A stretch of DNA of 5,839 nucleotides from Pelotomaculum sp. (lineage in GTDB: Bacteria; Bacillota; Desulfotomaculia; Desulfotomaculales; Pelotomaculaceae), in the NCBI GenBank assembly GCA_003489345.1, contig DNIT01000043.1:6858-12696 (forward strand), in the 5' to 3' direction. Numbering within the stretch: the stretch's first letter is position 1; each line of letters starts with the position of its first letter. A model generated the notes under the pieces. That model had not been told where the DNA came from. It worked only from the letters and a program-made list of their open reading frames with translations, and ran no database searches. Of the stretch, positions 1-4,739 are shown in pieces. The position numbers and the translations under genes are program-made.

Positions 1-421
<421 letters not shown>

Positions 422-429
422 GCAAACAT

Positions 430-435
430 CTCCTT
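430..435 (-). promoter_or_regulatory. Ribosome binding site of argG
   Basis: AAGGAG on the minus strand lies 8 nt before the argG ATG. It is a near-perfect Shine-Dalgarno sequence and fixes the start codon. Confidence 0.85.
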
Positions 436-499
436 ATCCTTCTAAAAATTTATTAATATGATGATACCGCGCCAGCAACACTGATGAACACGAAATAAG

Positions 500-523
500 A
501 ATATACATTGATAGAAGTATATT
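500..523. repeat. 7 bp perfect inverted repeat in the argG leader
   Basis: AATATAC (500-506) and GTATATT (517-523) are perfect inverted repeats with a 10-nt spacer, about 80 bp upstream of the argG start. This could be an operator-like dyad or a weak hairpin. It does not match the ArgR box pattern TGAATWWWWATTCA. In such AT-rich sequence a 7 bp dyad can arise by chance. Confidence 0.4.
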
Positions 524-560
524 GGTCTATCTTGAAAAGAACTTGTAGACCGACCTCAAG

Positions 561-652
561 GCAGGTGCGAGTTCATTCGTACAAGAAGTTACACCGGAAA
601 CCCAGTTACGGCGCTGGCGTACCGTTTTGCGATTGAAATCGCCCCTGCATCG
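561..652 (-). repeat. Composite intergenic repeat, copy A
   Basis: Read on the minus strand it has four blocks in order: CGATGCA; the near-palindrome GCGATTTCAATCGC (642-629; arms GCGATT and AATCGC around 2 nt); CGCCAGCGCCG; and TTGT...GAACTCGCACCTG, which contains the imperfect hairpin GTGCGA/TCGTAC (565-582). The same blocks in the same order and at similar spacing occur on the plus strand at 1894-1980. The first 24 nt (629-652) match the other copy at 22 of 24 positions. From memory, the GGGGCGATT...AATCGC type resembles abundant palindromic intergenic repeats of Clostridia, but I cannot confirm that here. Confidence 0.75.
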
Positions 653-725
653 ATTCTTTTCATCTTCTGCCGGTGCCCGTATTAGGCATGTACGTCTAGG
701 TTATCTTCAACTGATGGGAATGTCT

Positions 726-1646
726 TTACAGCAAGGCTGCCAGCACCGCTTTCTGGACATGCAGGCGGTTTTCGGCCTCGTCCCAGACGACCGAGTGAGA
801 TCCGTCAATAACTTCCTCCACAACCTCTTCGCCCCGGTGGGCCGGCAGGCAATGGAGGAAAATATAGTCGGGTTTAGCGTGCGCCACCAGCTTCCGGTTG
901 ACCTGATAGGGCGCCAAGGCTCTAACGCGTTCGGCCTTTTCAACCTCTTGCCCCATGCTGGCCCAAACATCGGTTACCACCACGTCCGCTCCGGACACCG
1001 CTTCCACCGGGTCAGTGGTTATTTTAATCGAGGCCCCCGTGGACAGGGCGTCCTGTCTGGCCTGGTTTACTATTTGCTCCAGCGGTTGGTAATCTTTGGG
1101 AGAAGCTGCGCCGATACTCATACCAACCTTGGCGCAGCCAAGAAGCAAAGAGTGGCAGATATTGTTCCCATCCCCCACATAGGCCAGTTTGAGCCCGGCC
1201 AGTTGTCCTTTATGCTCCTTGACGGTCATCAGGTCAGCCATGATCTGACAGGGATGGTTCAGGTCGGTGAGACCGTTAATCACAGGTATGGCGGCATACC
1301 TGGCCAGTTCCTCCACGTCCGCATGAGAATAGGTGCGAATCATGATTCCATCCAGGTAGCGGGATAGTGTCCGGGCGGTATCGGCGATGGATTCGCCCCG
1401 GTTCAACTGCAGATCGCCGGCGTTTAAAAATAGGGGGTACCCTCCCAACTGGTACATGGCCACTTCAAAGGAAACCCGGGTACGAGTGGAGGATTTTTGA
1501 AAAATCATCCCCAGGGTTTTCCCCTGCAAGTACGGGTGAGGCACATTGCTCTTTTGCTTTTCCTTTAGCTCTTCAGCCAGCTCGAGTAAAGCGCCTATCT
1601 CCTCCGGCGTATAATCATGCAGGTTCAAAAAATCCCGGCCTTTCAT
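726..1646 (-). CDS. argF: Ornithine carbamoyltransferase
   Basis: It transfers the carbamoyl group of carbamoyl phosphate to ornithine, giving citrulline and phosphate in the cytoplasm. The product is 306 residues, normal for the family, and complete. The carbamoyl phosphate loop SSTRTR is at 52-57 and HPCQ at 131-134. The ornithine-binding SMG loop is at 230-232, in DVWASMGQE. The catalytic HCLP is at 265-268. I chose the ATG at 1646 because the protein then begins MKGRDFLNLHDYTPEE, as in relatives, with AGGAAAG (1656-1650) upstream. A TTG start at 1667, 21 bases further upstream, is also possible: it has AAGGTG 6 nt before it and would add MLSVGKN. The gene is flanked by inverted copies of a composite repeat. 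A 246-codon open frame on the other strand overlaps it and is judged a shadow. Confidence 0.97.
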   Translation of the reverse strand: MKGRDFLNLHDYTPEEIGALLELAEELKEKQKSNVPHPYLQGKTLGMIFQKSSTRTRVSFEVAMYQLGGYPLFLNAGDLQLNRGESIADTARTLSRYLDGIMIRTYSHADVEELARYAAIPVINGLTDLNHPCQIMADLMTVKEHKGQLAGLKLAYVGDGNNICHSLLLGCAKVGMSIGAASPKDYQPLEQIVNQARQDALSTGASIKITTDPVEAVSGADVVVTDVWASMGQEVEKAERVRALAPYQVNRKLVAHAKPDYIFLHCLPAHRGEEVVEEVIDGSHSVVWDEAENRLHVQKAVLAALL

Positions 1647-2054
1647 ATTCTTTCCTACCGACAGCAATCAAAACACCTTCTTTCTTGAGTCACCTAAACG
1701 TATCGCATGGTTTCAAGAGACATCCCTGCGCAGGTAAGCGCCGGACGCAGCATCGAAATGCAGGACAATGAATCCGTCAGGTATGTACGAATCAGATCGC
1801 TTTGTTGTTCCTTATTGTTATCGGACGCCGATTTCTTATTTTGCCGACCGCTCCATGCCGCCGGCAGCGCCACGCATCATTGAAAACACCAGCCGATGCA
1901 AGCGCGATTTCAATCGCACCCGGCGCGCCGGCGCCGCACTTGTGGCAGTCAATGCTGCGTTTTTGTGAATTCGCGCCTGTTTTTTTAGATTCGATGAGCG
2001 GAACAGCTGTACAGTTATTGTCAAGGAAGCAAAAGAACCGTCCCCCTGCTTCCT
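1647..2054. other. Spacer between argD and argF with repeats and no gene
   Basis: At 408 bp this is the longest gap in the window. From the argD side it contains a REP-like hairpin (2023-2055), composite repeat copy B (1894-1980) with the GC-rich palindromes CGGCGCGCCG (1921-1930) and GCGCCGGCGC (1925-1934), and then about 225 bp (1668-1893) with nothing I recognise. Small open frames of 62-107 codons exist on both strands. They have no family resemblance, run through the repeats and lack convincing ribosome binding sites. No clear promoter or ArgR box was found upstream of argF. Confidence 0.6.
1894..1980 (+). repeat. Composite intergenic repeat, copy B
   Basis: On the plus strand the blocks run CGATGCA, GCGATTTCAATCGC (1904-1917, identical to copy A), CGCCGGCGCCG (10 of 11 identical to copy A), and TTGTGAATTCGCGCCTG. 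The last block matches the copy A end if 6 nt are deleted here. Spacing from the 24-mer to the TTGT block is 45 nt here and 44 nt in copy A. The collinear blocks and spacing argue for a shared origin rather than chance. The copy lies upstream of argF, inverted relative to the copy downstream. Confidence 0.75.
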
Positions 2055-2055
2055 T
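2023..2055. repeat. REP-like hairpin abutting the argD stop codon
   Basis: AAGGAAGCA (2023-2031) and TGCTTCCTT (2047-2055) form a perfect 9 bp stem around the 15-nt loop AAAGAACCGTCCCCC. The stem starts on the last base of the argD TAA. On the minus strand no T-run follows, so it is not a standard intrinsic terminator. From memory, the loop motif AAGAACCGTCCCC resembles REP sequences widespread in Clostridia and other phyla, often linked to REP-associated tyrosine transposases. No transposase is in this window. Confidence 0.65.
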
Positions 2056-3254
2056 TATTCGGTTTTTAATTCGGCCATTACCTCATCGAGAATGCCGACC
2101 GCCAGGTCCACATCCGATGTATTAATGATCAGGGGAGGAATAAAGCGGAGAACGTAATCATTCACACAGTTAATCAAAAGTCCTCTTGTATGGCAGCCTT
2201 CTACCAGCGGCTTACCCTTGACCGACAATTCCATCCCGAGCAGCAGGCCCATGCCCCTGACATCCTTTACGTAATCGTATTTGGCGGCCAGGCCTTTTAG
2301 CTGTTCATAAAAGTACTCTCCGACGGAAACGGCGTTTTCCAGGACCCCGCCGTAAAACAGCTCCTGCATGGCCGCCAGGGCCGCGACACAGGCCAGCGGG
2401 TTGCCGCCGAAAGTGGAGGCGTGGTCGCCTGGTTGAAAGGCGGCGGCAACCTTTTCTTTAGCCAGCGTGGCGCCAATCGGAAAACCTCCGCCCAGAGCCT
2501 TGGCCAGGGTGAGAATATCCGGCGCCACCCCATAATGCTCATAGGCAAAAAAACTGCCGGTCCGGCCCAGACCGCACTGGACCTCATCAAAAATCAACAG
2601 CGCCCCGTGTTGCTGACAGAGCCCGGCAACTCCTTCCAGGTATTCAGGCGCAGGCACATTGACCCCGCCCTCGCCCTGAATCGGCTCCAGCATAACCGCG
2701 CAGGTTGAGGGGCCTATGGCCTCCTCCAGTGCGCCCAGGTCGTTAAAGGGCACATATTTAAACCCACCCGGCAGGGGCTCAAAACCCTTTTGGTATTTCG
2801 GCTGCCCCGTCGCGGTAACTGTCGCCAGGGTCCTGCCGTGGAAGGAATCTAAAGCTGTAATGATCTCAAACTTCTCTTCGCCGCCGTTCAGTCTGGCGTA
2901 TTTGCGGGCCAGCTTGATGGCGGCCTCATTGGCCTCGGCGCCGCTGTTGCAGAAGAAAGCCTTGTCCAGGTCGGAATTTTCCACCAGCAGCTTGGCCAGC
3001 AGAGCCTGCGGCTCTATGTAGTAGAGGTTGGAGCAGTGCATCAACTGGTGAGACTGCCAACTGATCGCGTCAGCCACGGGCTGCGGGCAGTGGCCCAGTA
3101 CGTTTACGGCAATACCGCTGACGAAATCCAGGTATTCCAAACCGTCCGCATCCCACAGGCGCGCTCCTTCACCCCGCACCGGAGCCAGGGCCATACGCCC
3201 GACATTTTTCATCAGATATTTTTCGCTGAGTTCAATAATTTCCCTTGTGTTCAT
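2055..3254 (-). CDS. argD: Acetylornithine aminotransferase (PLP-dependent, class III)
   Basis: It converts N-acetylglutamate semialdehyde and glutamate to N2-acetylornithine and 2-oxoglutarate, in the cytoplasm. The product is 399 residues, full length for the family. PLP-binding features of class III aminotransferases are all present: NSGAEANE at 103-110, FHGRT at 138-142, IFDEVQCGLGRTG at 221-233 (Asp223 expected to contact the pyridine nitrogen), and LAKALGGGFPIGA with the Schiff-base lysine at 252. STFGGNPLA follows at roughly 280. The ATG at 3254 gives a standard N-terminus and has GGGGGT 6 nt upstream (3266-3261), which can pair with the anti-Shine-Dalgarno sequence using a G-U wobble. 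It sits between argB and argF, which supports acetylornithine over other omega-amino donors. Dual use as succinyldiaminopimelate aminotransferase (DapC activity), seen in some ArgD proteins, cannot be excluded. Confidence 0.95.
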   Translation of the reverse strand: MNTREIIELSEKYLMKNVGRMALAPVRGEGARLWDADGLEYLDFVSGIAVNVLGHCPQPVADAISWQSHQLMHCSNLYYIEPQALLAKLLVENSDLDKAFFCNSGAEANEAAIKLARKYARLNGGEEKFEIITALDSFHGRTLATVTATGQPKYQKGFEPLPGGFKYVPFNDLGALEEAIGPSTCAVMLEPIQGEGGVNVPAPEYLEGVAGLCQQHGALLIFDEVQCGLGRTGSFFAYEHYGVAPDILTLAKALGGGFPIGATLAKEKVAAAFQPGDHASTFGGNPLACVAALAAMQELFYGGVLENAVSVGEYFYEQLKGLAAKYDYVKDVRGMGLLLGMELSVKGKPLVEGCHTRGLLINCVNDYVLRFIPPLIINTSDVDLAVGILDEVMAELKTE

Positions 3255-3273
3255 AAAACAACCCCCAGTTGTT

Positions 3274-3334
3274 AGTCGTGCGTCGTGGGACGTGGGTCGT
3301 AGGTATATACGGCATTCCTTTTCGGTCCCACGAC
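3274..3334. repeat. Heptamer-armed palindromic element, copy 1
   Basis: Four consecutive degenerate heptamers, TCGTGCG TCGTGGG ACGTGGG TCGTAGG (3276-3303), are followed by a core TATATACGGCATTCCT. The element closes with GTCCCACGAC (3325-3334), a perfect 10 bp inverted repeat of GTCGTGGGAC (3282-3291). The core shares GCATTCCT with the copy at 4443-4518. It lies 19 nt upstream of the argD ATG, so it would sit in the mRNA just before the ribosome binding site. Confidence 0.75.
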
Positions 3335-3453
3335 AAGATGCTTATTGTTATTTCAGCTTGCTACTTCTAAGTTCCTGTTATTCAAATTCAATCGTAATTT
3401 TCAGCGCGCAGGTAGATCCTACACTCTCCATATCAAATCAAACAAGATGTTTT

Positions 3454-3474
3454 TACGCCCTACGCCTTACGACT
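3454..3474. repeat. Three tandem heptamers, TACGCCC type
   Basis: TACGCCC TACGCCT TACGACT run in perfect 7-nt register. On the minus strand this reads AGTCGTA AGGCGTA GGGCGTA, the same style as the AGTCG-type arms of the palindromic elements. No matching opposite arm was found nearby, so this may be a decayed copy or a separate array. Confidence 0.6.
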
Positions 3475-3517
3475 CAAAACCCAACGTACTATATGCAAAT
3501 AAAACTCCGTAAGCATC

Positions 3518-3538
3518 CTCACGTCCCACATCCCATAT
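3518..3538. repeat. Heptamer block directly after the argB stop codon
   Basis: On the minus strand, straight after the argB TAA, the sequence reads ATATGGG ATGTGGG ACGTGAG, three degenerate heptamers related to the arms of the element at 4443-4518. No palindromic partner is obvious. Confidence 0.5.
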
Positions 3539-4426
3539 TTATTTCTCCACCATGGTCCCAATACCTTTGTCCGTAAAAACTTCTAACAGGATTGAGTGAG
3601 GAACTCTGCCGTCCAGGATGTGCGTGGTCCGCACTCCGCCGGCCAGGGCGTCCAGGCAGCATTCAACTTTGGGGATCATGCCTCCGTCGATGACGCCCTT
3701 TTCAATGAGCAGGGCAATTTCATCGGCACGTATGGATGAAATGAGCGAGCCGGGATCACTGCGGTCGGCCATGATCCCCTCCACATCGGTAAGTATAATC
3801 AATTTATCGGAGCCGAGCGCGGCAGCCAACTTGCCGGCGGCGTAGTCGGCGTTGATATTGTAGCTTTCCCCCCCTGCTCCCACAGCCACAGGCGATACCA
3901 CCGGTATACAGCCCCTCTCGATAATCGCCGTTACAATTTCGGGATTAACCTTGCTGATGTCTCCCACAAAACCGATGTCGGCCAGCTCTTCGGCGCCTTC
4001 GGAAGTACGTACGAGACGGTACTTTTTAACTGCTTCAAAAAGCCCGTCGTCCTGGCCGGACAGGCCCACGGCCCGGCCTCCGATGCGGTTAATCTGGGCT
4101 ACAATTTCTCTGTTGATTTTACCGATCAGGACCATCTCCACAATCTCCATGGTTTCCTTGTCGGTCACCCTTAAGCCCCCTACAAAATGGGACTTTTTCC
4201 CAATCCTCTGGAGCATGGCGGTGATGTCGGGTCCGCCTCCGTGTACTATTACCGGATGCATACCCACATACTTCATCAGTACCATGTCGGTAAATACTGC
4301 TTCCTTAAGGTCCTGGGACAGCATAGCGTGACCACCGTATTTGATGACAATGGTTTTACCATAAAATTTCTTGATGTAGGGCAAGGCCTCCACCAGTATT
4401 TTAGCTCTATCCTGGGCAGTAGTCAC
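3539..4426 (-). CDS. argB: Acetylglutamate kinase
   Basis: It phosphorylates N-acetylglutamate with ATP to N-acetylglutamyl-5-phosphate, the committed and usually controlled step of the cyclic arginine pathway. The product is 295 residues, complete. Amino acid kinase motifs in order: VIKYGGHAM at 27-35 (Lys29), VHGGGPDI at 61-68, GLSGQD at 121-126, NINADYAAGKLA at 190-201 (Asp194), LTDVEGIM at 222-229, and DGGMIPKVE at 247-255 (Lys253). The extra N-terminal helix (AQDRAKILVEALPYIKKFYGK) and the C-terminal HSILLEVFTDKGIGT are typical of arginine-inhibited hexameric enzymes; the E. coli enzyme, which lacks this helix, is insensitive. The start is GTG at 4426 with GGGGGGGT (4439-4432) 5 nt upstream. 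Position between argJ and argD fits the pathway. Confidence 0.98.
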   Translation of the reverse strand: MTTAQDRAKILVEALPYIKKFYGKTIVIKYGGHAMLSQDLKEAVFTDMVLMKYVGMHPVIVHGGGPDITAMLQRIGKKSHFVGGLRVTDKETMEIVEMVLIGKINREIVAQINRIGGRAVGLSGQDDGLFEAVKKYRLVRTSEGAEELADIGFVGDISKVNPEIVTAIIERGCIPVVSPVAVGAGGESYNINADYAAGKLAAALGSDKLIILTDVEGIMADRSDPGSLISSIRADEIALLIEKGVIDGGMIPKVECCLDALAGGVRTTHILDGRVPHSILLEVFTDKGIGTMVEK

Positions 4427-4431
4427 GATTT

Positions 4432-4439
4432 ACCCCCCC
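4432..4439 (-). promoter_or_regulatory. G-only ribosome binding site of argB
   Basis: The minus strand reads GGGGGGGT, 5 nt before the GTG start. It lacks the usual AGGAGG, but the last seven bases GGGGGGT can pair along ACCUCCU of 16S rRNA with two G-U wobbles. It supports translation from GTG at 4426, and no better start is nearby. argD has a similar GGGGGT. Confidence 0.6.
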
Positions 4440-4442
4440 ATT

Positions 4443-4518
4443 GAGACGTGAGAAGTGAGACGTGGGACGTGTGTATATTCTGCATTCCTATGGGGTCAAT
4501 TCCCGGCTCTCATGTCTC
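4443..4518. repeat. Heptamer-armed palindromic element, copy 2
   Basis: Four heptamers, GACGTGA GAAGTGA GACGTGG GACGTGT, run in exact register at 4445-4472. A core with GCATTCCTATGGGG follows, then a closing arm CTCTCATGTCTC (4507-4518). The last arm is the inverse of GAGACGTGAGAA (4443-4454) at 10 of 12 positions. The core shares TCCTATGGG and a TTCCC tail with copy 3. The element ends only 4 nt from the argB ribosome binding site. Confidence 0.75.
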
Positions 4519-4561
4519 CATCCCTTTATTCTTTTAATTTTGCATCAACATCTAATGTACC

Positions 4562-4605
4562 AAAATGAATTCTCACTGCATTTTAGTGCAGATCTGCTTC
4601 ATTTT
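4562..4605. other. Nested hairpin in the argJ-argB spacer
   Basis: The outer arms AAAATGAA (4562-4569) and TTCATTTT (4598-4605) pair perfectly over 8 bp. Inside is a symmetric 6 by 6 nt internal loop, then CTGCA (4576-4580) pairing with TGCAG (4587-4591) around a 6-nt loop. The half-sites ATGAA/TTCAT recall ArgR boxes, but the 28-nt separation does not fit the roughly 18 bp ArgR palindrome. It lies about 136 bp before argB and could be an operator, an RNA structure or chance. Confidence 0.4.
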
Positions 4606-4665
4606 TAATATGGATCATTTTCCACTGAAGAACGGCGTAGCAGTTTAAGAGATTTCTGCCGGTTT

Positions 4666-4722
4666 AGTGGGACGAAGGGATATTTGCAATCCTATGGGTT
4701 CATTCCCCCACGTCCCGCGACT
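4666..4722. repeat. Heptamer-armed palindromic element, copy 3
   Basis: The left arm is AGTGGGACGAAGGG (from 4666) and the right arm CCCCACGTCCCGCGACT (4706-4722); GGGACG and CGTCCC pair perfectly. The core TTGCAATCCTATGGG aligns with copy 2. Read in reverse complement, the right arm AGTCGCGGGACGTGGG equals the left arm of copy 1 minus exactly one heptamer (TGCGTCG) plus one T/C change. It ends 17 nt after the argJ stop codon. Confidence 0.75.
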
Positions 4723-4739
4723 CGACTCTAAGATCCATG

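Larger units (their letters stand above)
422..725. other. Spacer between argF and argG with repeats and no gene
   Basis: This is 304 bp with no convincing open frame on either strand. From the argF side it holds an unassigned stretch (about 653-725), one copy of the composite repeat (561-652), and an AT-rich leader before argG (about 422-540) with a 7 bp inverted repeat. A possible weak promoter for argG reads TTGCTG, 17 nt, TAATAA on the minus strand close to the ribosome binding site; its match to consensus is poor. No stem followed by a T-run was seen after argF, so read-through into argG is plausible. Confidence 0.6.
3255..3538. other. Spacer between argB and argD with heptamer repeats
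   Basis: This is 284 bp without a supported gene. It holds a heptamer block directly after the argB stop (3518-3538), a second block (3454-3474), an unassigned AT-rich stretch (about 3335-3453), and a palindromic heptamer element (3274-3334) ending 19 nt before the argD start. A plus-strand open frame of 109 codons crosses these repeats and into the argB 3' end; it looks spurious. No intrinsic terminator was seen on the minus strand. Confidence 0.6.
4427..4739. other. Spacer between argJ and argB with repeats and no gene
   Basis: This is 313 bp without a supported gene. From the argJ side it holds palindromic element copy 3 (4666-4722), an unassigned stretch (about 4606-4665), a nested hairpin (4562-4605), an AT-rich stretch, and palindromic element copy 2 (4443-4518) just before the argB ribosome binding site. 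No T-run terminator was seen after argJ on the minus strand, and no convincing ArgR box. Confidence 0.6.

Noticed and set aside
465..472. ATACCGCG on the plus strand, resembling the T-box sequence GGTGGNACCGCG
   Set aside because: The preceding bases do not match, it is on the strand without genes, and there is no specifier stem or terminator. Likely chance.
629..642. GCGATTGAAATCGC as a CRISPR repeat fragment
   Set aside because: The ATTGAAA core is reminiscent of CRISPR repeat ends, but there is no regularly spaced array. The second copy is 1.2 kb away in inverted orientation, and no cas gene is present.
627..1367. Plus-strand open frame of 246 codons
   Set aside because: It lies mostly antisense to argF, whose frame has all catalytic motifs. 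The predicted protein has no recognisable domain, and it begins in the composite repeat. It is a shadow of argF codon bias.
1945..1964. Possible plus-strand terminator, GCAG/CTGC stem then T-run
   Set aside because: The stem is only 4 bp, and no plus-strand gene exists to terminate.
1768..2125. Small plus-strand frames of 66 and 107 codons and a minus-strand frame of 62 codons between argD and argF
   Set aside because: They run through the repeats and into the argD 3' end, lack ribosome binding sites and show no family resemblance.
4565..4583. ArgR box (TGAAT....ATTCA type) upstream of argB
   Set aside because: Only one half-site matches; the second half at the right spacing is absent. No other spacer has a convincing box.
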